Below are positions 22,108 to 32,909 of a stretch of 64,000 nt of DNA, piece by piece. A program made the position numbers and the translations under genes. The notes below the pieces were generated by a model, which worked only from the letters and a program-made list of their open reading frames with translations, did not search any database and had not been told where the DNA came from. How positions within the stretch are numbered: the first letter of the stretch is position 1; every line of letters begins with the position of its first letter. The DNA comes from Onthophagus taurus (lineage: Eukaryota > Arthropoda > Insecta > Coleoptera > Scarabaeidae): the NCBI RefSeq assembly GCF_036711975.1, contig NC_091972.1, forward strand, positions 37,267,001 to 37,331,000. The letters run 5' to 3'.

Positions 22108-22275
22108 CATATGTCAGAATTGGCGGATTTTTCTTAATAAAATCAATTATAGCGTAAGTATTCAAACTGATGGAGAAAGAAGTTGTGAATAAAAAAATGT
22201 TCCTAATCCATCAATAAATCATAATCCACAATGATTTCATATTTATCTATCACCAGTTTCTAATGATATAGCATT

Positions 22276-22650
22276 TACATGATCACTACAGACCTGTTCA
22301 AGACTGTTGTAGCCTATGTCACACCACTGACAGCAGGATATTTACGGATTTGACGACGTAGGCATGAATATTTTCTTCTTGTTAGCTTCATCTTTCATAG
22401 ATGAAGTGCGTACGTCATGATTAAATGTCGTCATTCAAGTAAGATTGAACTGGGAGGAAAGTGCACCTTGACTACAAACTATGATTTACTCTATACTCGA
22501 TATATTTGTGCTCAGAACTTTTCAGTTCAATCGGTGAATAGTACAGAATAATTCCACTAAGTACATGGATGCACTTAAGAAAAATTTTATTGTTACTTTT
22601 TTCTAAATTTCAATTATATGACTGCAAATCTAATCCGCATTTGATTTTAG
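22276..22650. other. Intergenic, no gene recognised
   Basis: Sequence between the satellite edge and the KTI12 region. Base composition is less extreme than in the satellite. It might hold introns or exons of the gene whose last exon is suspected at 22651, but nothing is recognisable. Confidence 0.35.
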
Positions 22651-22716
22651 AGACAGAAATTGAGGAAGGTCAAGACAAAACAAAGGCTATAATGCCACTA
22701 AAGAGAGTTAATTAAG
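22651..22716 (+). CDS. Possible terminal exon of an unknown plus-strand gene
   Basis: A splice-acceptor-like TTGATTTTAG ends at 22650. It is followed by a short frame (TEIEEGQDKTKAIMPLKRVN, stop) and AATAAA three bases later (22719-22724). The layout, convergent with the minus-strand KTI12 gene whose stop is at 22752, is what a compact 3' end looks like. The protein end matches nothing I know and no upstream exon is visible, so this may be chance. Confidence 0.25.
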
Positions 22717-22751
22717 TTAATAAAGGATTAATTAAAATAAATACAACTTTA

Positions 22752-23642
22752 TTAATTTAAATTTGCTTTTAAAAATTGTACATACAACTGTGGAACTTTT
22801 TCAATATCAGGTGTATGCATTTTAGAAAAAGTTAAATATTGCCTATTTAAATTAATAATCTTTTGCATGCCAATTCCGGTAATATCTAGAGTTAAATCTT
22901 CCACGCCAGGTACAGTAATTTCTCCCTTAACTCCACTTCGAATATCTTTAATGATTTTATCAGTAATTATCTTTACTGTTTTATTTAGTTCATATAAAAA
23001 ATTAGTTGAACTTAACGGAGCGTTCTGTGTAGACATATTTGGTGGTGGTGGTGCTTTATCAAATAAATTATTTGAGATTTCTTGAAAATTAATTTTATCA
23101 CTGGGAAATACTATGAATAAAGGTGAATCCCATCGATTTTTTTTATCAGGTTCTTCGTATCTTAAAATTAAAGCATCAAAAGTTTCTCTGTCATATTTTT
23201 CTCCACCATCTGTGCGAGTTTCGTTTTGTTTCCAAGCTTCTTCATAATTAATTTGTGTTAAAATTGTGCATTGAGTCGATCTATTAGCTTTTGTTGCACA
23301 ATACAACTCGTAACGATAACCTTTAATATAATTCGAACCATCTAAAATAACTACATTTGTTGGGGTTAATAATTTAGTTGCTTCTGATTTTAAAAGTCCT
23401 CTTATGTGCTTTTCCTTAATAGAATCTTAAAAGTAAATTGGAATATTACAACGAATTGGGTGATAAACTCGAAGAATCTTACCATTATAAAATGTCTTTT
23501 TAGTAAAATTTGCTTTTAAAATTTCTTTGTATTCACTTACTATATGAACTTCTTTGCCTTCATTTTCAAAATATTCTTTTAATTGATTCGTCCTGGTTGT
23601 TTTTCCACTGGAAGGAACTCCAGTTATTATTATTAGTGGCAT
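22752..23642 (-). CDS. KTI12: KTI12-like Elongator-associated P-loop ATPase
   Basis: Two exons on the minus strand, 23483-23642 and 22752-23425, with a 57-bp GT-AG intron. The split Asp codon restores a YNDSIKEKHIRG block. The joined product is 277 residues, the usual KTI12 size. The P-loop GVPSSGKT is at residues 8-15. VVILDGSNYIKGYRYELYC is the Walker B-like region shared with the tRNA kinase PSTK. A second half with DIRSGVKGEI and ITGIGMQKIINLNRQYL is typical of KTI12. The family binds Elongator and tRNA and supports wobble-uridine modification in the cytosol. The frame is clean. AATAAA on the minus strand overlaps the stop region. Confidence 0.9.
23426..23482 (-). other. KTI12 intron (57 bp)
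   Basis: Donor GTAAGATTC after ATAATG, acceptor TACTTTTAAG before ATTCTATT. Reading through the intron meets a stop codon, whereas splicing restores the family consensus. Confidence 0.85.
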
Positions 23643-24085
23643 GATTTTAAGGTTATGTGAGGTTATGTTTTGATGTCTTATTTGAATGATATTTATTGAA
23701 TATAAATATAAAAAATATTATCAACGAATATTCTCGCTTTAATTTGAATCTTTAAAAGACTTTTTAATTAAATTTCATAAAATTAAATGCAAATATAGCT
23801 CTTAATTTAATAGTTGTGATGTTGGTACCTTTTGTGAACTGATAGTTGGCAGCGATGAATCAATCGACTGATTATTCGCTCATTAAATTCATTACTTTTT
23901 TCTAATTACAAAAATATAGGGTTCGACAGCTCTATTTCTTATTCTGTTAAAATAACGCTAAAAATTAACTTTTTTTATAAAATTTGTAAATCTAGTGTTG
24001 TCGAAGAATGAAATTTACAGTTTCCTGTAAATTACGTGGCGGTAGGTAAAATCATTGTCTTTAAATATTATAGTCTGCCAACGCT

Positions 24086-24609
24086 CTGTAAAATATGGTT
24101 CTTATCCGAGATATTATGGCCTGTATGGTGCTGCCGAACTGAGTATTTTGTTGTAACTAATCATTATGAATGAATAATGTAATGTTAGTTGCCTAATGAT
24201 TGAATTCTCACCAACAATTTTTTTATTTATACTTTTGGATTCTTAAAAGAATAAGCAATGAATATGTGATAAATTAATATTTTTAGATTAATAATTTGAT
24301 ATTTTCAATATCTTCTATTAAGCTTCTATTAACGTCAGAGGCGAATTTAAGACTAAGCGTACCGGACGTATACATAAACGTCCTTTTTTTCATCGGGAGC
24401 TATCGATCTTGTTCTTTATCGAGACATTATCTTTAAAGTACAAAAAAAGAAAAAAATATTCTGATAAACAACTTAAATGTGGACACAGATTTGGGGTTGA
24501 ATTTTCCTCGAATACATTTACGGCACTTGGAACCGCAAAAAAGTAAAAAAAAACATATTAATTTTTTTATATTTTTTATCTGTGATCTACAACAAACCTT
24601 ATATATGTT
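24086..24609. other. P element 3' noncoding region
   Basis: Lies between the left terminal repeat and the last coding piece. No further frame is recognisable. Confidence 0.5.
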
Positions 24610-24916
24610 TTAATATCGCCAACTTAGTTTTTTTTTTACCGATCGGTAGTTGCGATTGGAGGTTAATAAGCCACATCTTTTATGGATTAAAGTTCTTACA
24701 ATAAGGTGAAGCATAAAGATTTTATGGGCTTTACATCTTTTATACCAGCCTGGTATAATATGTAGTACTGCCCTCTCAATTTTTTTACACAACTTTTGCA
24801 ATAAATTCCGTATTGCAAATCGGATGGTTTCTTTAATGATGTTGGGTTATTTATATTATAGTTTTTGTAAAATAACAAAATGTCTCTGTCTTCAATCAAA
24901 TCTTCTTTTGACAATA
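24610..24916 (-). pseudogene. P transposase, C-terminal piece
   Basis: SKEDLIEDRDILLFYKNYN and SLKKPSDLQYGIYCKSC match the C-terminal domain of P/THAP9 transposases, where an acidic helix precedes a K-x-P-S-x-x-L block. The next part needs a frame change near 24800, continuing with KAHKIFMLHLIVRTLIHKRC. The young gypsy element separates it from the preceding piece at 29379. Confidence 0.6.
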
Positions 24917-24921
24917 ATTTT

Positions 24922-25096
24922 TGTAGTACGTTAGTCAGTTAACTTTAAGATAGATGTCGTGGTGTGTCGATAGAGGGCTCTCGGTCCTCTTAGAAGATGA
25001 GAGAGACAACATGTATAAGATGGAGTGTAAGATATTTTTATAATAATAAAACAACTAAGTACTTTTAAAACAAGTCGTTTAATTCAAGTTGTTACA
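24922..25096 (+). repeat. 5' LTR of gypsy element A
   Basis: Starts TGTAGTACGTTAG, ends TTGTTACA. It contains an AATAAA at 25045-25050. One base differs from the 3' LTR (GATGAGAGAG against GATGTGAGAG). Confidence 0.9.
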
Positions 25097-25233
25097 TGGT
25101 GTCAGGTGAAACACCTGAGAACTGAAAAAGAAGAAAGAAAAGGAAAAGGAGAAAAAAAAAAAAAAAAAAAAAAAAAAAAGAAGCCGCGAGAAAACGAGAT
25201 CTGTTCGAACCTAAAAAAAAAGTTAATAAGAAA

Positions 25234-28200
25234 ATGGCGTGCTTCAAGCCTCCGAATTCGCTGAAATTCGATGAAAATATTGAAAGAAATTTCAATCAAT
25301 TCCTTGAAAGCTTATCGTACTTTATGAAAGCATCAGGATATGACAAAAAGGATGACGAAACGAAAGTATCGATTTTTCTGAATATAGCTGGAGAAGAAGC
25401 GCAAGTTGTGTTTCGACAGTTGGGATTATCCGAAGAAGAGAAGAAGAAATACACTACAGTAGTAGAAGCTTTTAAACAACACTGTGCTCCAGTAAGAAAT
25501 GAAACATATGACCGATTTAAGTTTTTTAATCGATTTCAAGGTGAGAGTGAAGACTTCGAACACTTTTTAACTGATATTAGAACATTAGCTCAAGCATGTA
25601 ACTTTGAACAATTAGAAGAAGGGCTATTGAAGGACAAAATCGTTATAGGAATAAATGACAGAGATTTACAAGAAAGGTTGCTCCGAACACCTAAACTTAC
25701 CTTGAAAACTGCCATAGAGTATTGCAGAGCTTCGGAAGTGACTAAAAGACAACTAAAAGTATTAACTAAAGAAGAAGGAGAAGGAAATATGGTTAGTTAC
25801 ATCAAGCAAGGAGGAAAGAAAATGGATGGAAAAAACAAGAACAAGAAAGAAAAGGAGTTTAAGTGCAAATACTGCAATCGAAATCACAAGCCAAGACAGT
25901 GTCCAGCGTACGGAAAGACTTGTATGGTATGCAAAAAAGAAAATCATTTTGCCGAGGTGTGCAAGTTTAATATGAAACAAACAAATAAGAAGAATGTCCG
26001 AGATGTCAAAGAAAGCCATAATGCAGAAGAAGAAAGCACCGAGGAGGATGATAAGTATATTAGATTAGATTCCATAATCAATAATGATAAAAATGTTAAA
26101 CAATGGACACAGAAAATAGATGTAAATGGAAAAAATATTGTTTTCAAACTAGATACGGGTAGCGAATGTTCAATTCTGCCATTTGATCTGTTACAAAATA
26201 ATTTAAAAAACAATCTAGTTTTAGAAAAAACAAACACTGTATTAGTAGTTTATAACGGAAATAAAATAAAACCATTAGGGACAGTTAATCTAAAATGTAA
26301 TATAAATGAAAAAGAAAGTAAGGTTAGGTTTGTAATTATAAAAGAAAGTAGAGCAATACCGATCCTAGGTTTAGAAGATTGTTTAAAATTAGGTTTAATA
26401 AAAAGAGTTGATAAAATAAATGTCCAAGTTAGTAAGGATAAAACCCAATTTATAAAAGAAAATTCAAGTGTGTTTGAGGGTTTAGGGAATATAGGCATGT
26501 GTAAAATTAAATTAAAAGATGATGCTGAACCAATAATAAAACCGCTAAGGAGAATTCCAGAATCGATTAAACCACAGCTGAAAATAGCTCTAAATAAACT
26601 AGAAAGTAATAAAATTATAGAAAAAGTTGAAGGACCAACAGAATGGTGCCATAATCTAGTAGTAGTTCAAAAACCAGATGGAAGTTTACGACTTTGTCTG
26701 GATCCAAGATATTTAAATCAGTACATAATAAGAGAAAAATGTCAAATTCCATCTCTGGAAGAAATTTGTAGTAGATTAGCAGGAAAAAAGTTTTTCTCAG
26801 TCTTGGATATGAAAGATGGGTTTTTCCAAGTGAAACTAGATAAACAAAGTAGCAAATTATGTTCTTTCGGAACACCGTTTGGAGTATATCGGTTCTTACG
26901 AATGCCATTTGGTATATCATCTGCTCCAGAAATAATGCAAAATTTAATGTTTTCAATTTTTAATAACATAGAAGGAGTAGAGACCTATTTTGATGATATA
27001 ATTATTTCAGGAACTACTTTGGAAAAACATGATAGAGTTTTACAAACAGTTATAGATCGTGCAAAAAGATTTAATGTTAAGTTTAATAAAAATAAGGTCC
27101 AATACAGAATAAATCAAGTTAAATTCTTAGGATTAATTTTGTCTGAAAAAGGCATAAGTTGCGACCCTGATAATGTAAACACAATTCTTAAATTAGAACC
27201 ACCAAAAAACGTGAAAGGGGTACAGAAATTTCTTGGAATGTGTAACTACATAAGCAAATTTATTCCACGGTTTGCTGAAATCACAGCCCCTCTAAGAGAG
27301 TTAACTAAAAAAGATAATTCTTGGAATTGGGGGGAAAATGAAAACAAAGCATTTACAATTTTAAAAGAAAAAATAACTCAATCACCTACATTGAGAGTTT
27401 TTGATAAAGAAATGCCTATCACTTTACAAACAGACAGCTCAAAAAATGGGGTTGGCGCGTGTTTATTACAAAATGGACAACCCGTTTCTTTTTACTCAAA
27501 AAGCTTAACAGAAGCTCAAGTCAGATGGGCACCAATCGAAAAAGAATTATTCGCCATTTGTTGTGGTGTAGAAAAGTATCACCAGTTTGTCTATGGTTAC
27601 AAGGTAAAGGTTGAAACAGACCACAAACCATTAGTGTCGATAGTTAAAAAAGATATCAATAAGGTCAGTGCCAGATTACAACGTATGCTTTTAAAGTTAC
27701 TAAAGTATAAGTTGGAGGTAACGTATGTTCCTGGATCAAAGATGTATATAGCAGACTTCCTGTCAAGAAATTACTTAAAAAATACTGGACAAGAAGATAA
27801 GAGCTTATTAGATGTAGTACATTGCATGAGTGCTGAATTACCTATATCTGATAGTCGTTTGTTACAACTACAAAAAGAAGGTCGAAAGGACGAAAATCTA
27901 AAAACATATATTGAGTGGTACAATGAAGGGTTTCCTAAAAACAATAAGAATGTTGAAGGTAAGGAACTGAAAATACTGTATAAATTGAGAAATGACATTA
28001 CGGTACAGAATGGAATTTTGTACTGGGGTAAAAAAGTTATAATTCCGAAAACACTTAGGAAAGAAATGCTTAATATAATACACACAGGTCATCTAGGAAT
28101 TGATAAATGTAAGGCTAGAGCTAGATCGTTATTATACTGGCCTGGAATTACACTGGATATAGAAAATCTTATAAGACAATGCAAAGTATGTGAGAAATAC

Positions 28201-29211
28201 AACTTATCGAATCCAAAAGAAACGTTTATTGGTCATGAGATTCCGGAATTACCCTTTAATAAAGTTGGCATGGACTTGTTTCAGTTCAAAAATCATGACT
28301 ATTTGCTTGTAATTGACTACTACAGTAAGTGGATTGAGGTTAAAGAGTTGGAAAATAAAACAGCTGGTAACGTAATAAATAGATTAAAACAAATATTCTC
28401 TGTTCATGGAATTCCAGAAATTATTATTTCTGATAATATGCCATTTTCTAGTTACAACTTTAAAAAATTTACTGACAGTTGGGGAATAAAAGTAATAACA
28501 TCTAGTCCAAGATATCCTAAGTCGAATGGTTTAGCGGAAAGGGGAGTAGGTGTAGTAAAAAGATTGTTGAAGAAGTGTTTAGAAAGTGATCAAGATATAT
28601 ATTTGGCATTGTTAACGTATAGGAACACGCCCATTACGGGTATGTCCTATTCACCTGCGCAAATGTTATTTTCTAGAACATTAAGGGATAAATTACCTTG
28701 CACTAAAAATAGTTTAAAACCGCAAATGAGTAATAACGTATATGAACAATTGTTGAATAATCAGAAAAAATCAGAAACATGTTATAATAAAACATCAGTT
28801 GAACCTAAAAGTTTTAATAAAGATGATAATGTGTTAATTCAAAATTTAGATAATAAAACATGGGCTCCAGGTAAAATAGTGGATGTTTATGATACACCTA
28901 GATCATACATTGTACAAAAAGATACAGGTAGGCATATTAGACGCAATAGTGTGCATCTCCGAAAATCGTATAATGATGTAGTAATTAGACCTAAATTAAC
29001 TGAAATTGACAACATTCCCGATAGTGACATATATGTAAAAAATCGTACTAAGCCTAGTTTAAGTAAGGTTGTTGTTAATAAAGATTGTGAACCGATAGCA
29101 AGACCGTCAGATTCATCTGTGCAAACGAGGTCGGGTAGAGTAATAAAGGAACCGTCACATTTGAGGGACTTTGTTGGGTATAGACTTGGGAGGGGGGATG
29201 TAGTACGTTAG
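25234..29211 (+). CDS. Gag-Pol polyprotein of gypsy element A
   Basis: 1325 codons, no stops. Domains with rough residue positions: Gag-like N-terminus 1-200; two zinc knuckles (CKYCNRNHKPRQC at 211, CMVCKKENHFAEVC at 230); aspartic protease FKLDTGS around 304-310; reverse transcriptase from about 440, with the YFDDI active site at 585; RNase H with QTDSS at 733 and a TDHKPLV block; integrase HHCC zinc finger around 945-990, then catalytic Asp in DYYSKW, Asp in SDNMPF and Glu in LAERG (about 1028, 1067, 1102). Gag and Pol are fused with no frameshift site. The last codons run into the 3' LTR. All catalytic residues seem present, so the element may still be active. Confidence 0.95.
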   Translation: MACFKPPNSLKFDENIERNFNQFLESLSYFMKASGYDKKDDETKVSIFLNIAGEEAQVVFRQLGLSEEEKKKYTTVVEAFKQHCAPVRNETYDRFKFFNRFQGESEDFEHFLTDIRTLAQACNFEQLEEGLLKDKIVIGINDRDLQERLLRTPKLTLKTAIEYCRASEVTKRQLKVLTKEEGEGNMVSYIKQGGKKMDGKNKNKKEKEFKCKYCNRNHKPRQCPAYGKTCMVCKKENHFAEVCKFNMKQTNKKNVRDVKESHNAEEESTEEDDKYIRLDSIINNDKNVKQWTQKIDVNGKNIVFKLDTGSECSILPFDLLQNNLKNNLVLEKTNTVLVVYNGNKIKPLGTVNLKCNINEKESKVRFVIIKESRAIPILGLEDCLKLGLIKRVDKINVQVSKDKTQFIKENSSVFEGLGNIGMCKIKLKDDAEPIIKPLRRIPESIKPQLKIALNKLESNKIIEKVEGPTEWCHNLVVVQKPDGSLRLCLDPRYLNQYIIREKCQIPSLEEICSRLAGKKFFSVLDMKDGFFQVKLDKQSSKLCSFGTPFGVYRFLRMPFGISSAPEIMQNLMFSIFNNIEGVETYFDDIIISGTTLEKHDRVLQTVIDRAKRFNVKFNKNKVQYRINQVKFLGLILSEKGISCDPDNVNTILKLEPPKNVKGVQKFLGMCNYISKFIPRFAEITAPLRELTKKDNSWNWGENENKAFTILKEKITQSPTLRVFDKEMPITLQTDSSKNGVGACLLQNGQPVSFYSKSLTEAQVRWAPIEKELFAICCGVEKYHQFVYGYKVKVETDHKPLVSIVKKDINKVSARLQRMLLKLLKYKLEVTYVPGSKMYIADFLSRNYLKNTGQEDKSLLDVVHCMSAELPISDSRLLQLQKEGRKDENLKTYIEWYNEGFPKNNKNVEGKELKILYKLRNDITVQNGILYWGKKVIIPKTLRKEMLNIIHTGHLGIDKCKARARSLLYWPGITLDIENLIRQCKVCEKYNLSNPKETFIGHEIPELPFNKVGMDLFQFKNHDYLLVIDYYSKWIEVKELENKTAGNVINRLKQIFSVHGIPEIIISDNMPFSSYNFKKFTDSWGIKVITSSPRYPKSNGLAERGVGVVKRLLKKCLESDQDIYLALLTYRNTPITGMSYSPAQMLFSRTLRDKLPCTKNSLKPQMSNNVYEQLLNNQKKSETCYNKTSVEPKSFNKDDNVLIQNLDNKTWAPGKIVDVYDTPRSYIVQKDTGRHIRRNSVHLRKSYNDVVIRPKLTEIDNIPDSDIYVKNRTKPSLSKVVVNKDCEPIARPSDSSVQTRSGRVIKEPSHLRDFVGYRLGRGDVVR

Positions 29212-29373
29212 TCAGTTAACTTTAAGATAGATGTCGTGGTGTGTCGATAGAGGGCTCTCGGTCCTCTTAGAAGATGTGAGAGACAACATGTATAAGATGG
29301 AGTGTAAGATATTTTTATAATAATAAAACAACTAAGTACTTTTAAAACAAGTCGTTTAATTCAAGTTGTTACA
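29199..29373 (+). repeat. 3' LTR of gypsy element A
   Basis: Near-identical to the 5' LTR. It is preceded by the purine tract and followed by the ATTTT target duplication. Confidence 0.9.
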
Positions 29374-29691
29374 ATTTTGTTTAGAATAATTGCAATCAAA
29401 TTTTTTAATACATTTTTGGATTATAAACCCAGCAAAATAATTTATTGCACATGATTCCAAGTTCTTTTCGAAATTAAATAGTTCATTTTCCTGTGAAGGT
29501 TCTTCTTCTGAAGTGCTAATAGAGGAGTCACTCTTCAACATTTCATTGTTGTCTAGTAGTCTTTCCATTGGCAGTGGTTCACAATTACCTGTTTTTGGAG
29601 CTTTTAATAAATTATGAACTAAATTACTTTTTCCGTCGACTGTGTATTTATATGATTTATAAATGTATACAAAATCATTCATTAATGACAC
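29374..29691 (-). pseudogene. P transposase piece (C-terminal zinc-like block)
   Basis: The minus-strand frame has KTGNCEPLPMERLL, a serine/glutamate-rich stretch, then NLESCAINYFAGFIIQKCIK ending in FDC. P/THAP9 transposases carry N-C-E-x-D and later a Y-V-A-G-Y-I-x-x-K-x-x-x-K-x-x-C block in this order. Sequence past FDCNYSKQN runs into the gypsy LTR. Upstream, the frame is cut by the 29687-35456 insert; the 9-bp repeat TTCATTAAT marks both sides. Confidence 0.7.
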
Positions 29692-30188
29692 CTATTAATA
29701 AATGATTTTCTATTAATAAACGATTTTAAGAAAGTCCGACCGAACTAATATAGTAGTCAATTTTTCTCCAATCAAATCGGTAATACCGACCCAATCGACC
29801 ACTATATCTATTCGGTAAGACTACAATATTAAGTTTTGACTTTTGACACATTAATGCCCGGTTGCACCGTTTACTTAGTTGAGCATAACTTAGTTAAGCA
29901 GTTCTTATAGTTAAGAAGAACTTAAATTTTATGTCTATTGCACCGACACACTATGGGCAGTTTGAGCCGTTTGCTGATCATAAATGGGTTTTTCGAAAGT
30001 CGTAATGTATTTCTTTTTTCAATTGAATCCTATAGTAGAAATGTCAGATTTTAATAATTAACATAAGTTTTATTTTTATATGACGTATTTAAGTAAAAAA
30101 AAAATTATCAAAGTTTATATATCTCTGATTTCACGTATTTCGGTTACTTTTGTCGTGATTTTTAAAGACTGCTAATATAAATTTTTAG

Positions 30189-31633
30189 TGTAAAACCTAT
30201 ATAACGTCATATCTTCCCGAAAAGGTTGTTCTAAATGAATATGGATTTGATCGTATATACAGTGCGTATATTCAGGGATTACGGTCAATGGGAGAAAGTG
30301 ATGAAGCAAATGTAGTGGAGACTATAAGAGATTTGCAGCCTGATGAAAAGAAAGCAATTTTAAAACAGATCCACCATGATAAATCACAACCATTGACTGT
30401 AGTTGAAGCATTAAGCGTTTACATTGATTTAAATTTCACTAAAGCACAATATTTATACCTTAGAAATCTAACCAATGAGAAAAGCTGCTTTTTATTGCCA
30501 CCTTCTTATCACAACATCTAGGAAAGTAAAAAAAGCTGTTATCAACCTGTTTCTAGCATAGAAATCAGCAATACATATGCAAAGGTAACATCTTTACAAG
30601 ATTTATTAAATCACACAAGTACGGTAGTGTGGCAAAATCCTGTCCCCTCTTCTGTGCGGATTTGTCGACCAATTTCAATCGAGTTTCTAAAGAGACTCCC
30701 GAGAAAACAAAAGCCGTTGTGGATGATATACAAAGTCAAATTGGTAGTTTGAGTTCATCGGTAATTACAAAGCAAGGAAAAGCAATACAAATCAAACATG
30801 ACATGTTTCTCACTATGATAGATGGAAAAGTTGCCCAAATAATAGCAGGTACATCTTCATGTTCGACATGCACTATTTGCGGTGCTAATCCACAGCAAAT
30901 GAATAATTTAGAAAAGGTGGCAGCAAGATCAGAAAATGATAATGCATTTCGCTATGGTTTATCAATGATACATGCCTCGATACGTTGCATGGAGATGATT
31001 TTACACATATCATATTATCTACCCTTCCGAAAGTGGTCAGCTACTACCGCAGAAAATAAACAATTAAAAAGAGATAAGAAAGCTTTGGTCCAGGCGCGAT
31101 TCCGCAAATAGCTTGGTTTGATTATTGATGAGCCAAAGAAATAAGTGGTAATACAAACGATGGTAATACTGCTAAAAGATTTTTTTTGTAATGCTTCTTC
31201 TTCGGCAGAAATTACCAGTGTCCACGAAATATTGATTAAGCGATTTCACATAATTTTTCAGGTGTTGACATCGGGTGTTACGGAAACGGCAAAAATATAC
31301 ATTAAAAATTATGACTGGTATTACATGCCATCTTCCGTACATAAAATATTAATTCATGGTGAACGTATCATACGACATTTTGCAATTTTACCTATTGGAC
31401 AGCTATCAGAAGATGCACAGGAATCTCGAAATAATGATTACAAAAAATTTAGACTACATCATGCGCGAAAATGTTCTAGATATGCAACAAACGAAGATGT
31501 ATTTTATATACTCCTTTATACATCAGATCCATACATAACGAATATTACAAATCAGTGCATTAAAAATGTAAAGAAACTTGACGAAGAAACCCTAGCTCTT
31601 TTAACACAGCATCACCTGGTTTCTGAAAATTAA
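30189..31633 (+). pseudogene. RAG1/Transib-like transposase, decayed
   Basis: Ordered plus-strand blocks: LPEKVVLNEYGF near 30215; SLQDLLNHTS; VVDDIQSQIGSL; KHDMFLTMIDGKVAQIIAGT followed by CSTCTICGANPQQMN (a C-x2-C pair as in the RAG1 C-T-L-C-D-A-T block); GLSMIHASIRCMEMILH; a NASSSAEITSV block; YDWYYMPSSVHKILIHGE; GQLSEDAQESRNNDYKKFRL with the likely catalytic Glu; ARKCSRYATNEDVF and YTSDPYI. The last part parallels the RAG1 segment around its catalytic Glu (E-x-x-N-K-x-x-R-R-F-R, A-R-x-S, E-D-V). A stop at 30519, a shift near 30700 and stops at about 31109-31144 make it nonfunctional. Assignment to Transib rather than CMC/Chapaev rests on these motifs plus the ends. Confidence 0.75.
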
Positions 31634-31639
31634 ATTGAA

Positions 31640-32255
31640 TAAGTTGAACAGTGTCAGGCAATGATGGAATATTGAACGAGTTAAACAATATTATACATAT
31701 ATTATACATTGTATTATAATATTTATATCTCAGATAGATTGTAATCAGTTAGGGGTTTTTTCAATAATAATATTACTCTGTAATATCAATAATATTCATA
31801 AAAAAAATAATAAAATGATTAATAAGTGATTTGTTAAGTAAAATACTACTTCCGGTTTCATGATTTCAATGTAATTTTTTATCTATATATTTTTCAGATA
31901 TAAAGGCTTATAAAAAATTTTAATAATTTATTTTACTTAGTACCAGCTTATATGAAACAAATGAGTACAGTTTCAGGTAAAGTACTACTTCCGGTTATGT
32001 GAGATGGTAGAAATTTTGTATCTGAAAGTTACTTATTCTTATTCAGATTTCTACAACATTTTTTAACTATTTCTAAATCTGTTAAAGTAAACTGCTACTT
32101 CCGGTCGACAGATTTGTTCCAAAAGTTGGTAGAGATCAGCAGTCTTAATTTAATAGCCGCATACCAAATTTCATGGAAGTAGATAATTGCGTCTTTGAGT
32201 TATCGTGTTTACGAACGCACGTATATAATACATACTATATACTAACAGATACATA
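31640..32255 (+). other. Transib 3' noncoding region
   Basis: After the transposase stop. Three loosely repeated ACTACTTCCGGTT-type motifs lie at about 31846, 31984 and 32092 (spacing about 110-140 bp). No frame. Confidence 0.5.
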
Positions 32256-32909
32256 TGTACAGGGTGTCCCAATTTCGATGTCCGCATAGGCTATCTCCGA
32301 AACTAAAAGAGATAGAAAAAAAGTAGCTTACATGTCATGATCTCGTTTTTTGAGAAAATGCTAATGCCGAAAACTCCGAACAGCTATCGTCTTTTGTTTT
32401 CGCCCTATCGGCAAAAACTGAAAATTTTGCGAAAACGACATTCGCGAATATCTCACTTATTATCAAAGATGGAGTATTATAAATAAAACATTATATGGGC
32501 AACTTTTTACGAAGAATTCAGTGGCGTAGGCAGAATTTTTTTCCCATCTTTTATTTTCGAGATTTTAGACGTAACTTTATTTTTTTAAATGGAAATCATA
32601 GTTGGCTATGGCTTAAAATAATTTGTTATTTTCTTCTGATAACAAATATATATAGTTTATGGGGTATATTTCTTATAGTTATTGAATAATTAACAAAAAT
32701 TCATTTTGTTCTATCTAAAACTAATGTATGTATTTAAAAGTTAATGTTGCTATGGTGATAACCATGCATACTATGATGCAACATAATGTATCAAATAATT
32801 GCCAAAGTTTGTATTTAAAAATTCGATAACAACTCTGGCATTATGTGCTGGTACGATGCACCAGCATGTTAAGTGTCAAAGTATAACAAAACTGAATAAA
32901 ACTTTACAA

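Larger units (their letters stand above)
21401..22275. repeat. Eroded edge of the satellite array
   Basis: Partial monomers at about 21401-21592, 21734-21830 and 22108-22275, recognised by ACTGATGGAGAAAGACGT, TCATAATCCAGAAT and related landmarks, with other repeats inserted between them. Confidence 0.8.
24922..29373 (+). mobile_element. Gypsy (Ty3-like, K02A2.6-type) LTR retrotransposon A, young
   Basis: Two 175-bp LTRs (24922-25096, 29199-29373; TGTAGTACG to TTACA) differ at one position that I can see. A 5-bp target duplication ATTTT flanks it (24917-24921 and 29374-29378). The leader starts with a primer-binding-site-like TGGTGTCAGGTG directly after the 5' LTR. A purine-rich GGGAGGGGGGA precedes the 3' LTR. 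A single uninterrupted Gag-Pol frame fills the interior. There is no env-like frame after Pol. It sits inside P transposase coding sequence. Confidence 0.95.

Noticed and set aside
25141..25179. Poly-purine run before Gag-Pol as sequence artefact
   Set aside because: It lies in the untranslated leader between the LTR and the ATG of an otherwise intact element. Element B has a similar A-rich leader, so it is probably genuine, though its exact length may be unreliable.
28980..29198. Envelope gene of an insect errantivirus-type element
   Set aside because: Neither gypsy element has a third frame or a membrane-protein-like segment between Pol and the 3' LTR.
24610..29691. Two separate P elements, one on each side of the Transib stack
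   Set aside because: The pieces are non-overlapping and in N-to-C order, the breaks coincide with insertions flanked by direct repeats, and the single pair of 200-bp inverted ends lies at the two extremes.
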